Assembly (NCBI RefSeq): GCF_037482165.1
Contig: NZ_CP148048.1
Coordinates: 62,001 to 126,000 of the forward strand
Length of the DNA: 64,000 nt
Origin: Parvimonas micra
Lineage (GTDB): Bacteria; Bacillota; Clostridia; Tissierellales; Peptoniphilaceae
Direction of reading: 5' to 3'
The notes under the pieces were generated by a model, which had not been told where the DNA came from, searched no databases, and was given only the letters and a program-made list of their open reading frames with translations. Below, piece after piece: positions 16,964-24,645 of the stretch (its first letter is position 1; each line of letters starts with the position of its first letter). The position numbers and the translations under genes are program-made.

Positions 16964-16992
16964 TTGTTAAATTACTTTAAATATGATAAAAT
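16964..16992 (+). promoter_or_regulatory. Promoter of the class I aldolase gene
   Basis: TTGTTA, 17 bases, TAAAAT, with an extended -10 TGA directly upstream. Confidence 0.65.
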
Positions 16993-17037
16993 ATAGCTAG
17001 AGTAAAATTTACTTAATAATTTTTAAGGAGCGAAGAT

Positions 17038-17925
17038 ATGGATTTACAAAAATTTAACAGAATCAAAAACGATGAAGGTTTTATAGCAGCTTTGGATCAA
17101 AGTGGTGGAAGTACACCAAAAGCACTTAGATTATATGGTGTAAATGAAGATGCTTATTCAAATGAAGCTGAAATGTTCGATTTAATTCACGAAATGCGTA
17201 CAAGAATTGTTACTTCAAAGGCTTTTACTAAAGAACGTATATTAGGGGCGATTTTATTTGAAATGACAATGGAAAGAAAAGTTAACGGTAAATTCACTCC
17301 GGATTATTTATGGAATGAAAAAGGCATTGTTTCATTTTTAAAAGTTGATAAGGGCTTAGCAGAAGAAAAAAATGGTGTTCAACTTATGAAAGAAATTCCA
17401 AATTTAGCTGAAATTGTAAAAAAAGGTGTTGAATATGGAGTTTTCGGAACAAAAATGCGTTCAGTAATTAAAAAAGCAAATGAAGAAGCTATCAAAAAAG
17501 TAGTTGATCAACAATTCGACTTTGCAAAACAAATTATCGCAGGTGGACTTGTTCCAATTGTTGAACCTGAAGTTGATATAAATTCAGCAGAAAAGGAAAA
17601 ATGCGAAGAAATTTTAAAAAGAGAAATTTTAAAAGAACTTGATAAATTAGAAGAAGGACAAGAAGTAATGTTAAAACTTACTTTACCAACTATTCCTAAC
17701 TTCTACAAAGAATTAGTTGATCATAAGAGAGTTGTAAGAGTTGTTGCTCTTTCAGGTGGATATTCAAGAGAAGAATCAAATGAACTTCTTGCTAAAAACC
17801 ACGGAGTTATAGCAAGTTTCTCAAGAGCTTTAACAGAAGGACTTAATGTAAATCAAACTGGGGAAGAATTTGACAAAATGTTAGACAGCTCAATTCAAAG
17901 CATATTTGAAGCATCAAGAAAATAG
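17038..17925 (+). CDS. fda: Fructose-bisphosphate aldolase class I
   Basis: The 295-aa protein matches the bacterial class I aldolase that splits fructose-1,6-bisphosphate through a lysine Schiff base. Seen motifs: [13 protein letters not shown] near residue 18, [10 protein letters not shown] near 172, and the Schiff-base Lys in [10 protein letters not shown] near 210. A metal-free enzyme suits glycolysis or gluconeogenesis, and glpX and a transaldolase lie at 36.6-38.3 kb. It is a single gene with its own promoter and terminator. Confidence 0.92.
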   Translation: MDLQKFNRIKNDEGFIAALDQSGGSTPKALRLYGVNEDAYSNEAEMFDLIHEMRTRIVTSKAFTKERILGAILFEMTMERKVNGKFTPDYLWNEKGIVSFLKVDKGLAEEKNGVQLMKEIPNLAEIVKKGVEYGVFGTKMRSVIKKANEEAIKKVVDQQFDFAKQIIAGGLVPIVEPEVDINSAEKEKCEEILKREILKELDKLEEGQEVMLKLTLPTIPNFYKELVDHKRVVRVVALSGGYSREESNELLAKNHGVIASFSRALTEGLNVNQTGEEFDKMLDSSIQSIFEASRK

Positions 17926-17933
17926 TTTTTAAT

Positions 17934-17959
17934 ACAGCCGAGGAATCGGCTGTTTTTTT
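17934..17959 (+). terminator. Terminator of fda
   Basis: ACAGCCGA / TCGGCTGT with a four-base loop followed by seven T. Confidence 0.92.
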
Positions 17960-17990
17960 GTGGGGAGATTTAAGAAAGATCAAAAAAATG

Positions 17991-18041
17991 TTGACACATA
18001 TATCGAGGTGTGATATACTATATATACATCGAGATACGATA
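17991..18041 (+). promoter_or_regulatory. Promoter and candidate operator of the PadR gene
   Basis: TTGACA, 17 bases, TATACT. Two direct copies of ATCGAGnTnnGATA lie at 18002-18015 and 18028-18041, 26 bp apart, overlapping the -10 and start point. Confidence 0.7.
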
Positions 18042-18069
18042 CACAATAGTTTGATATAAGGAGTTAAAT

Positions 18070-18393
18070 ATGGATTTAAAATTAAAGAAAATATATGCGC
18101 CTATGTCGGAAACTGCTTTTTATATTCTGTTTAGTTTACAAGTTCCTAATCATGGATATGGTATAGGTCAGGAAGTCAAAAAAATGACTCAAAATGAAAT
18201 AACTATCAGTCCGGGAACAATGTATGGAACTTTGTCGAAAATGGAAAAAGACGGACTTATAAGTTTTGTTAGAGAAGAAGAAAAAAGAAAAATATATTTA
18301 ATAACTGAAATAGGTAGAGAAATATTAAATTTGGAATTGGAAAGAATAAAAAGATTGTATAAAAATAGCATTGGAGATGAATATTATGGCTAG
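18070..18393 (+). CDS. PadR-family transcriptional regulator
   Basis: The 107-aa protein has a winged-helix domain with the PadR signature: FYILFSLQVPNHGYGI, then ISPGTMYGTLSKMEKDGLI and EEEKRKIYLITEIG. It probably represses its own operon through the repeats at its promoter. The last 8 bases overlap the start of the DUF2812 gene, a common PadR partner whose amount it presumably controls. Confidence 0.9.
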   Translation: MDLKLKKIYAPMSETAFYILFSLQVPNHGYGIGQEVKKMTQNEITISPGTMYGTLSKMEKDGLISFVREEEKRKIYLITEIGREILNLELERIKRLYKNSIGDEYYG

Positions 18394-18937
18394 AAGAAAA
18401 ACAAAAATAAGGTTTTTTACAGTTAGTGACTATGTAGATGAAGAAAAATGGTTAGAGAATAATCATAAAAGCGGCTGGAAGTTAGTTAATTTTATACCAC
18501 CTTGTTTTTTTGTCTTTGAAGAATGTAATTCTGAGGAAGTAATTTATAAGTTAGACTATGAAAATAAAAAAGCTTCAGGAGATTATATACAAATGTATAA
18601 GGACTATGGTTGGGAATATTTATGTTCAGGTTTAGGATGGAATTATTTTAGAAAAGTAAATACAAATAGTATTACAGAATCAGAAAAAGAAATATTTTCA
18701 GACTCTCAATCTAAGTTAAATATGATTAATCATATTTATAAGACTAGGATGTTTCCATTATTTATTATATTTTTAGTTACTCTTATTCCTCAATTTTCGA
18801 AATTCGTCAAAGATACACATAGAAGTATAGATATATATTTCGGAGGAATTTTTATGGTTTTCTTCTTTGTATATTTATATATTTTTATTCACTGTGGATT
18901 TAAGTTAAGAAAGTTGAAAAAAGAATTAGAAAGATAA
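18386..18937 (+). CDS. DUF2812 membrane protein
   Basis: The 183-aa protein has an N-terminal DUF2812 domain (FFTVSDYVDEEKWLENNHKSGWKL, later YKDYGWEYL) and two C-terminal membrane helices (about 115-135 and 145-165). The ATG at 18386 lies 9 bases after GGAG (18373-18376) and inside the end of padR, so the two are coupled. DUF2812 proteins usually accompany PadR regulators; their biochemical role is not known. Confidence 0.83.
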   Translation: MARRKTKIRFFTVSDYVDEEKWLENNHKSGWKLVNFIPPCFFVFEECNSEEVIYKLDYENKKASGDYIQMYKDYGWEYLCSGLGWNYFRKVNTNSITESEKEIFSDSQSKLNMINHIYKTRMFPLFIIFLVTLIPQFSKFVKDTHRSIDIYFGGIFMVFFFVYLYIFIHCGFKLRKLKKELER

Positions 18938-19038
18938 AAATTAAAAATACATTGTACGAATGGTGCTGAAGACCATTGCATAATTGATTATTGTTGTAAT
19001 AAATTATAATTCTTATATTAATAAACTAATATTAAAAT

Positions 19039-19070
19039 AGGACTGTGAATCTGATTTCACAGTCCTTTTT
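19039..19070 (+). terminator. Terminator of the padR operon
   Basis: AGGACTGTGAA / TTCACAGTCCT followed by five T. Confidence 0.9.
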
Positions 19071-19083
19071 ATTGTGGAATTAA

Positions 19084-19112
19084 TTGAAATATTAGCTTAT
19101 ATAATGTAAAAT
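19084..19112 (+). promoter_or_regulatory. Promoter of the S51 peptidase gene (conserved promoter family 1)
   Basis: TTGAAA, 17 bases, TAAAAT. The sequence around it is nearly the same as at 19832, 23232 and 23624. Confidence 0.7.
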
Positions 19113-19167
19113 ATAAAGTGTAAACTATAATTATAATCTTGTATTAAAATTTTAGGAGGGTATAAGT

Positions 19168-19767
19168 ATGAATTTATTTTTATGTTCACATTTTTCTCAA
19201 GTTGGGAATTTAATTAAAGAAGAAATTGAAAATAAAAAAGTAGTTTTTATTCCAACAGCTTCAATAAATGAGGGTTATACTGGTTATGTAGGGTCAGCAA
19301 GAAAACTATTTAAAAAAATGGGAGCAAATCTAACAGAAATTGATATTTCAAAGGAAGATTTTAAAACAATAGAAGCTGTATTTGAAGAAACGGATATTAT
19401 CTATTTTACAGGTGGTAATTCATTTTTCCTTATTGACCAATTGCGTAAAACAGGAGTTGATAAATTATTAAAAAAAGAACTAAAAAAAGGTAAACTTATG
19501 ATTGGAGAATCAGCTGGTTCTGTTATATGTGCACCAAGTATATCTTATATTGAAATAATGGATGAAAAACCAGAAGATTATTCACAAATTGATGATAATG
19601 GACTTAATTTAATTGATTTCTATGTTTTACCTCATTATCTTACTTCACCATTCAAGAAAATTACTGCTACTATTTTAAAGAAATTTTCAGATTTGAAGAT
19701 ATGTCCTATTAATAATCATCAAGCTATTATGGTTAATGGTAAAGAATCAAAAATAATTGAAAAGTAA
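19168..19767 (+). CDS. Peptidase E-like (S51) family protein
   Basis: The 199-aa protein resembles the S51 peptidase/cyanophycinase group. The nucleophile elbow GESAGS lies near residue 113, an upstream YFTGGNSFFLIDQLRKTG forms the substrate pocket, and LPHYL with a late NNHQAI is also typical. Family members are serine hydrolases cleaving Asp- or Gly-containing dipeptides; the substrate here is unknown. SD AGGAGGG precedes the ATG. The gene is a single unit with promoter and terminator. Confidence 0.85.
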   Translation: MNLFLCSHFSQVGNLIKEEIENKKVVFIPTASINEGYTGYVGSARKLFKKMGANLTEIDISKEDFKTIEAVFEETDIIYFTGGNSFFLIDQLRKTGVDKLLKKELKKGKLMIGESAGSVICAPSISYIEIMDEKPEDYSQIDDNGLNLIDFYVLPHYLTSPFKKITATILKKFSDLKICPINNHQAIMVNGKESKIIEK

Positions 19768-19788
19768 TCAAATATAAGTTAAATTACT

Positions 19789-19821
19789 AAACAGCAAGTC
19801 AAATTGACTTGCTGTTTTTTA
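19789..19821 (+). terminator. Terminator, conserved linker family
   Basis: AAACAGCAAGTCAA / TTGACTTGCTGTTTTTT. The sequence is related to the terminators at 23194, 23588, 28021 and 32403. Confidence 0.9.
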
Positions 19822-19831
19822 TAAAATAAAA

Positions 19832-19860
19832 TTGAAATATTGCTAAATATAATGTAAAAT
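19832..19860 (+). promoter_or_regulatory. Promoter, conserved family 2
   Basis: TTGAAA, 17 bases, TAAAAT, placed directly after the terminator. Confidence 0.7.
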
Positions 19861-19905
19861 ATAGATTAACAAATGTTTTATATTATATAAGGAAGAGAAT
19901 TTAAA

Positions 19906-20433
19906 ATGAGAAAAATAAATTTTAGATATAATAAAAATACTCCGATTATGTTATATATTATGCTTATAATTGGAATAGCAGTAGGTTTTTTTCTTTATTA
20001 TGAGTTCCTTATTTATTCTGGAATTGTAAGTACAAATGAGTTACAGTATTTTAAAGAACATCCCAACCATGCTATTTATTTGATTTTCTTATTAATTCCA
20101 GTTACCATGTTTTTATCTACTTGGATTGTCTTTAAATTTTGGAGTAGAGAAGATGAAGAAGCAGAGCTTGAATTATACGATGATTATGCAATTTTAAAAA
20201 TGAGAAATGAAAAAATTAAAATCCAAGAAGGAGAATTGGAGATTAAATTTCCACAACCACAGGCAATTTTATATACGACATATATATTAAAATTACCTAA
20301 CCAGAAAATTGTCTTTGTAGGCTCTTTAAAAGAAAAGAAAAAATCAAAGCTATCTTTAAACATTGCAATAAAAGAGCTATCTGCTTATAAAAGGAGAAAA
20401 TATTTAAAGAAGATAAATTTATTTAAACAGTAG
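19906..20433 (+). CDS. Two-helix membrane protein of unknown function
   Basis: The 175-aa protein has two membrane helices (about residues 13-35 and 57-78) and then a charged cytoplasmic beta-rich domain of about 90 residues, an arrangement resembling YcxB/PH-like membrane proteins. I do not recognise the family. It has its own promoter, and its stop codon lies in the stem of its terminator. Confidence 0.7.
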   Translation: MRKINFRYNKNTPIMLYIMLIIGIAVGFFLYYEFLIYSGIVSTNELQYFKEHPNHAIYLIFLLIPVTMFLSTWIVFKFWSREDEEAELELYDDYAILKMRNEKIKIQEGELEIKFPQPQAILYTTYILKLPNQKIVFVGSLKEKKKSKLSLNIAIKELSAYKRRKYLKKINLFKQ

Positions 20434-20458
20434 AAATTAAAAAGCTACTGTTTTTTTA
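20425..20458 (+). terminator. Terminator overlapping the stop codon
   Basis: ACAGTAG / CTACTGT followed by seven T; the TAG stop at 20431-20433 is part of the stem. Confidence 0.8.
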
Positions 20459-20465
20459 TTGTGAT

Positions 20466-20519
20466 TTGCTTTTTTAATTTCAATGTAGTATAATAAGTAT
20501 GAAAAAACATACTTATTAT
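20466..20519 (+). promoter_or_regulatory. Promoter with 12-bp palindromic operator of the AbrB gene
   Basis: TTGCTT, 17 bases, TATAAT (20489-20494). A perfect inverted repeat ATAATAAGTATG (20490-20501) / CATACTTATTAT (20508-20519) with an A6 centre covers the -10 and start point. It probably binds the AbrB-like protein encoded next. Confidence 0.75.
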
Positions 20520-20531
20520 ACGGAGGTAATT

Positions 20532-20753
20532 ATGAAAAGTAAAAAAGATGGAAAATTACATGCTTGGACTGCAAAGGTAGGATCTAAGGGTCAGATTGTT
20601 ATTCCAAAAGAGGCAAGAAAAATTTTCTCCATAGAAACTGGAGATAATTTATTAATTCTTGGAGATGAAAGAAGAGGGTTAGCCATTATGAATGGAGATG
20701 TGGCAACAAAAGTTTTGATGAATATTCAAGGAGATTTAAGCGATGAAGATTAA
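20532..20753 (+). CDS. AbrB/SpoVT-type transcriptional regulator
   Basis: The 73-aa protein carries the swapped-hairpin AbrB DNA-binding domain: AKVGSKGQIVIPKEARKIFSIETGDNLLIL. An in-frame ATG at 20499 lies inside the operator palindrome, whereas GGAGG at 20522-20526 points to 20532. The gene overlaps the following hydrolase gene by 11 bases, so the regulator probably controls itself and that enzyme. Confidence 0.88.
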   Translation: MKSKKDGKLHAWTAKVGSKGQIVIPKEARKIFSIETGDNLLILGDERRGLAIMNGDVATKVLMNIQGDLSDED

Positions 20754-21873
20754 GATATTAAAATTTATAGTGATAATACTTTTAGTTGTAATTGTTTCTG
20801 TTGCAATCTATGCAATTTATAATCTAAATTATGACTATTCTGGTGAAAAGTTCAGGAAAAACAAGGCTTCAAGTTTAGGCTTGGAAGAAAAACAATTTAA
20901 TCTAAAAAATGGGAATGTAATAAATTATGTTGAAGGTCCAAATAATGGTCCGGCTATTTTATTATTACATGGACAAATGGTAGATTGGAAAGATTATCGT
21001 ACTGTATTTCCTGAATTAGTAAAAAAGTATCATGTATTTGCACTTGATTATTATGGACATGGAAAGTCAAGTAAAAATCCTGATTTATATAATATTGAAA
21101 GCATAGGGTCCGATATTGCATCATTTATTCAAGAAAAAATTGGAGAAAAAACAATTATTTCGGGGCATTCTTCAGGTGCCTTAATTACTGCATATATCGG
21201 TGCTAAATTTCCACAAAATGTAAAAGCGATTATTTTGGAAGACGGACCATTTTTTGCAACAGAAAAAGGACGTGCTGGAAATACATTTTCTTATAAAAAT
21301 TTCGAAAATATTCACAATTATTTAACTGAAAAACCTAATACTACTTATTTTGAACATGATCTAAAAAATGATCCGATGCGAAAACTGTTTAATAAAAATG
21401 GAGAAGATAATTGGGATAAAATTGTAGCTAAACCTGCAATGAAAAGATTTCAAAAGGATAAGACTAAAATACCGGTTATTTGGTATTATCCACCAAAGTT
21501 AGGAATTAATACCTTACTGCAATTAACTGCGAATTTACAAGATAAAACGGGCGATTATGACTTAAGATTTGGGGATACATTCTATGATTTCAGTTTCTTT
21601 AAGGGAATTAAACAAGAAGAATTATTGAAAGAAATTAAGGTTCCGACTTGTATTTTTCATGTAAAGGCACCAAAAAATACAGCTCCTTCATATTATAGTG
21701 AAGATGGAATTTTGCTTTCTGCAATGGATGAAAAAGATGCAAAGCGTGTTAATGAATTGATTAAAGGTAGTACTTTAATTGAGGGATTCGATTCTATGCA
21801 CGACATTCACAGGGATCAGCCAAAAGCATATTTGGAAAAAGTAGAAGAATTTTTAGATGATATAGAAAAGTAA
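20743..21873 (+). CDS. Membrane-anchored alpha/beta hydrolase
   Basis: The 376-aa protein starts with one membrane helix (about residues 6-26) followed by an alpha/beta hydrolase: LLLHGQMVDW (oxyanion region, near 75), LDYYGHGKSS near 101, nucleophile elbow GHSSGA near 141 and a final His in DSMHDIH. It may act on lipid or peptide substrates at the cell surface; the substrate is unknown. It is translated from an ATG within the end of the AbrB gene. Confidence 0.83.
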   Translation: MKIKILKFIVIILLVVIVSVAIYAIYNLNYDYSGEKFRKNKASSLGLEEKQFNLKNGNVINYVEGPNNGPAILLLHGQMVDWKDYRTVFPELVKKYHVFALDYYGHGKSSKNPDLYNIESIGSDIASFIQEKIGEKTIISGHSSGALITAYIGAKFPQNVKAIILEDGPFFATEKGRAGNTFSYKNFENIHNYLTEKPNTTYFEHDLKNDPMRKLFNKNGEDNWDKIVAKPAMKRFQKDKTKIPVIWYYPPKLGINTLLQLTANLQDKTGDYDLRFGDTFYDFSFFKGIKQEELLKEIKVPTCIFHVKAPKNTAPSYYSEDGILLSAMDEKDAKRVNELIKGSTLIEGFDSMHDIHRDQPKAYLEKVEEFLDDIEK

Positions 21874-21905
21874 AATTGGTAGATTAGAATTCATTGGAGG
21901 AATAT

Positions 21906-22663
21906 ATGATAGGCATTTATTTAAGTGGAACAGGAAACACGAAACATTGTGTTGAAAAACTTGTAAATTTGATAGATGATAAGTCAAAATGTGTTCCTTT
22001 AGAATTTCCACTGATTATAGATTTATTAAAAGAAGAGGATGTAATTTTTTTAGGCTACCCAACTCAATTTTCCAATGCTCCATTTATGGTACGAGATTTT
22101 ATTAAGAAAAATAGTTCTCTTTGGAAAGGTAAAAAAGTTTTTTGTATAAATACAATGGGACTTTTCAGTGGAGATGGAGCGGGATGTACTGCAAGAATTT
22201 TAAAAAAATATGGAGCAGAAAGTCTGGGAGGCATACAGATAAAAATGCCTGACTCCGTTTGCGACAGTAAGCTTTTGAAAAAATCTATTGAAGAAAATAG
22301 GCAAATAGTAAAAAATGCAGATAAGCGATTAGAAGAAGTTGCAGAACAGATTAAAAATGGAAAATATCCAAGAGAAGGACTATCTTTCATATCACATTTG
22401 AAGGGACTTTTTGGTCAAAGATTATGGTTTTATCGAAAACTATGGGATATACTGATAAATTAAAAATAAACGATGATTGTAATGGTTGTGGTTTATGTAG
22501 TAGGGTTTGTCCGATGAAAAATATCCGCATAAAAGATAAAAAGGCAGTTCCTGAAAACAAATGCACAATGTGTTATAGATGTATAAGTCTATGTCCACAA
22601 AAGGCAATTACTTTGCTTGGAGATAAGGTAATTGAACAGTCTAGGTTTGAAAAATATGTATAA
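21906..22663 (+). pseudogene. EFR1-family flavodoxin-ferredoxin, split by frameshift
   Basis: Bases 21906-22463 encode a flavodoxin-like domain (SGTGNTKHC FMN loop, GYPTQFSNAP, NTMGLFSGDGAG). Bases 22424-22663 in the -1 frame encode a two-cluster ferredoxin (CNGCGLCSRVCP and CTMCYRCISLCP). In EFR1 proteins these are one chain of about 250 residues. Here the frames join at CGA AAA CT (about 22436-22443): one extra A restores a single protein through RLWFYRKTMGYTDKLK. Either the gene is broken or two overlapping proteins are made, the second perhaps from ATG 22445. Predicted role: anaerobic electron transfer. GGAGG at 21896-21900 sets the start. Confidence 0.8.
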
Positions 22664-22717
22664 TAATGTGATGATGAATATAAAATATGAAATAAGTTGA
22701 GATTGTAGGATAAAATT

Positions 22718-23161
22718 ATGAAGATATTGGAAATTAGAAAAAACAAAAAGCAGTATATGGAGCTTCTGCTTCTTGCTGATGAACAAGAAGATATGATTGA
22801 CAAATATATTGATAGAGGAATAATGTTTATTTTAGAGGATAATGGTGTTAAATCTGAATGTGTAGTTACTGATGAGGGAAATGGAGTTCTTGAAATAAAA
22901 AATATTGCTACAAACCCTAACTTTCAAAGAATGGGTTACGGAAAAATTCTAATTGATTTTGTTGTTATTAAATATAAAAATCAATTTTCTACATTACAAG
23001 TTGGTACGGGAGATAGTCCTAAAACTATTGATTTTTATTTGAAATGTGGATTTTCTCGCTCGCATATTGTCAAAAATTTTTTTACGGATAATTATAATCA
23101 ACCAATATATGAAGACGGTATCCAATTGGTAGATATGATTTATTTGCGTAGAGATTTATAA
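22718..23161 (+). CDS. GNAT-family N-acetyltransferase
   Basis: The 147-aa protein has the GNAT acetyl-CoA loop NFQRMGYGKILI near residue 70 and the preceding beta strand EIKNIATNP. It transfers an acetyl group to an unknown amine. A weak SD (AGGA) precedes the ATG. It follows the EFR1 gene and is closed by a linker-type terminator. Confidence 0.88.
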   Translation: MKILEIRKNKKQYMELLLLADEQEDMIDKYIDRGIMFILEDNGVKSECVVTDEGNGVLEIKNIATNPNFQRMGYGKILIDFVVIKYKNQFSTLQVGTGDSPKTIDFYLKCGFSRSHIVKNFFTDNYNQPIYEDGIQLVDMIYLRRDL

Positions 23162-23193
23162 ATTTGGTTTTGTTCAAGCTAAAATACAGCAGT

Positions 23194-23228
23194 TTAACAG
23201 TAAGTCAATATGATTTACTGTTTTTTTA
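23194..23228 (+). terminator. Terminator, conserved linker family
   Basis: AACAGTAA / TTTACTGTT with a 10-base loop, then a T run. It is identical in the core to 23588-23619. Confidence 0.88.
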
Positions 23229-23231
23229 TAT

Positions 23232-23260
23232 TTGAATTATCAATAAATATGATGTAAAAT
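23232..23260 (+). promoter_or_regulatory. Promoter, conserved family 3
   Basis: TTGAAT, 17 bases, TAAAAT, directly behind the terminator. Confidence 0.7.
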
Positions 23261-23299
23261 ATAAATTAGCAAATAAAAGTGGAATTTAAGGAGGCAAAT

Positions 23300-23575
23300 A
23301 TGTGGTTAATAATTGGTATTGGAGCGATAATTTTTGCAGTATTGAATATTGTATTTTCATTTAATAATAAAAATTCAAAATGGTTAGGGTTTATAAGTTT
23401 ATCACTAACAGCATTGACTGTATGTGCATTTTATTCTGAAGCTTCAAGCTATGTCCTTAAAGAAGATTGGAGTGCACTTATGGATGTTATTCCAACTGTT
23501 AGTAAGATATTATGGTTTTGCGTTTTTATGTCAATTTTAGTAAATGCGATTCCACTTTTTAGAGATAAGAAATAG
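23300..23575 (+). CDS. Three-helix small membrane protein, tandem copy 1
   Basis: The 91-aa protein has three predicted membrane helices and starts MWLIIGIGAI after AAGGAGG. It is a paralogue of the product of 23688-23972 (shared MWLIIxIxxI start and a C-terminal VN-x-(I/V)P-x-F motif). Gene, promoter and terminator were duplicated together. Function unknown. Confidence 0.72.
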   Translation: MWLIIGIGAIIFAVLNIVFSFNNKNSKWLGFISLSLTALTVCAFYSEASSYVLKEDWSALMDVIPTVSKILWFCVFMSILVNAIPLFRDKK

Positions 23576-23587
23576 AAAAATGATTTA

Positions 23588-23619
23588 AACAGTAAGTCAA
23601 TATGATTTACTGTTTTTTT
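23588..23619 (+). terminator. Terminator, conserved linker family
   Basis: AACAGTAA / TTTACTGTT followed by seven T. Confidence 0.88.
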
Positions 23620-23623
23620 ATAT

Positions 23624-23652
23624 TTGAAATATCAATAAATATGATGTAAAAT
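23624..23652 (+). promoter_or_regulatory. Promoter, conserved family 4
   Basis: TTGAAA, 17 bases, TAAAAT, nearly identical to the promoter at 23232. Confidence 0.7.
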
Positions 23653-23687
23653 ATAAAATAATAAGAAAATATTTTTAGGAGGCAGAT

Positions 23688-23972
23688 ATGTGGTTAATAA
23701 TTGCAATTGCAGGAATTAATTTTGCCTTAATAGGTCGTGTTAAGGAATTTCGAGATGAAAATTTCATAGTTTTTAAAAGGATAAGTTTGTTGATAACTGC
23801 ATTATGTTCTATTAATTTTATATATTCCGCTATAATTTATAATTCCTATTTTTCCAATACTAGTTGGAGAATGTTTTTAGAGACAATGCCTGGAGATTCT
23901 AAAAATGTATTAATTTGCATTGGCCTTTCTATTTATGTAAATTTTGTTCCGATTTCTATTTTTAGAAAATAG
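23688..23972 (+). CDS. Three-helix small membrane protein, tandem copy 2
   Basis: The 94-aa paralogue of the preceding gene starts MWLIIAIAGI, has three membrane helices and ends VNFVPISIFRK. AGGAGG precedes the ATG. Divergence in the middle is high while the upstream linker is nearly unchanged. Function unknown. Confidence 0.7.
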   Translation: MWLIIAIAGINFALIGRVKEFRDENFIVFKRISLLITALCSINFIYSAIIYNSYFSNTSWRMFLETMPGDSKNVLICIGLSIYVNFVPISIFRK

Positions 23973-24002
23973 TCAAAATATAATAAAATAAATTTGAATT
24001 TA

Positions 24003-24044
24003 TAGAGGATCTCTTTGTATAAATTTTGAGAATCCTCTTTTTTT
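24003..24044 (+). terminator. Terminator after the tandem membrane genes
   Basis: AGAGGAT-CTC / GAGAATCCTCT (one bulge) followed by a T run. Confidence 0.75.
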
Positions 24045-24150
24045 ATAATATAATCTAAAGTAGGAAAGTAATATAATAGGTAAAAATCATAAAATATTTG
24101 GATGATTAGAAAAAATAGCATGAAAATAAGAATATAATATTAATATGTAG

Positions 24151-24198
24151 TTGACATTTTTGGATAATTATGTTATTTTGTTAAGTAGGTTAACAAAA
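24151..24198 (+). promoter_or_regulatory. MarR-gene promoter with palindromic operator
   Basis: TTGACA at 24151, 17 bases, TATTTT. A perfect 9-bp inverted repeat TTTTGTTAA (24176-24184) / TTAACAAAA (24190-24198) overlaps the -10 and the start point, as expected for MarR autorepression. Confidence 0.75.
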
Positions 24199-24210
24199 GG
24201 AGATGATAAA

Positions 24211-24645
24211 ATGAATTATGAAAAATTTTTATATGATTTTCAAAATTTCATAAGGTTATATCATAGTTTAGAATACAAACAACATAAAATTTTTGACTTA
24301 AATTTATCAGAAGTACATTTATTAAAAATGGCTGAACATAATCCTAATTATACACTTGTTGAATATGCTGAAAAATTAAATATAAGCCGAAGCGCAATTT
24401 CGCAAGTAGTTAATATATTGGAAAAAAAAGAATGTGTCAAAAAAAATAAGATTAATAAGAAAAGTATTGTGCTTGAGCTAACCACAAAGGGACAAATAGT
24501 ATGTGCTAAACACGATGAAGAGCATAAAAAAATTGAAAAAAATTTGAAGATAATTTTTAGTAAATATGATGATTATTTTTTTGAACAATTAAGTGAGTTA
24601 ATGTCTGATATTGTAATTGTTTGGGAGGGATATGATGAGCTGTAA
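24211..24645 (+). CDS. MarR-family transcriptional regulator
   Basis: The 144-aa winged-helix protein contains LSEVHLLKMAEHNPNYTLVEYAEKLNISRSA (split here as helix and recognition helix SRSAISQVVNILEKKE) and the wing KKSIVLELTTKGQ. It probably represses itself and the overlapping hydrolase gene via the 24176-24198 palindrome, with a small ligand as inducer. The frame opens at 24151 but the promoter lies there; AAAGGAG sets the ATG at 24211. Confidence 0.88.
   Translation: MNYEKFLYDFQNFIRLYHSLEYKQHKIFDLNLSEVHLLKMAEHNPNYTLVEYAEKLNISRSAISQVVNILEKKECVKKNKINKKSIVLELTTKGQIVCAKHDEEHKKIEKNLKIIFSKYDDYFFEQLSELMSDIVIVWEGYDEL

Noticed and set aside
20499-20531. N-terminal extension of the AbrB protein
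   Set aside because: These bases form the right half of the operator palindrome and the SD.
22064-22390. 108-codon minus-strand frame
   Set aside because: Shadow of the EFR1 flavodoxin domain.
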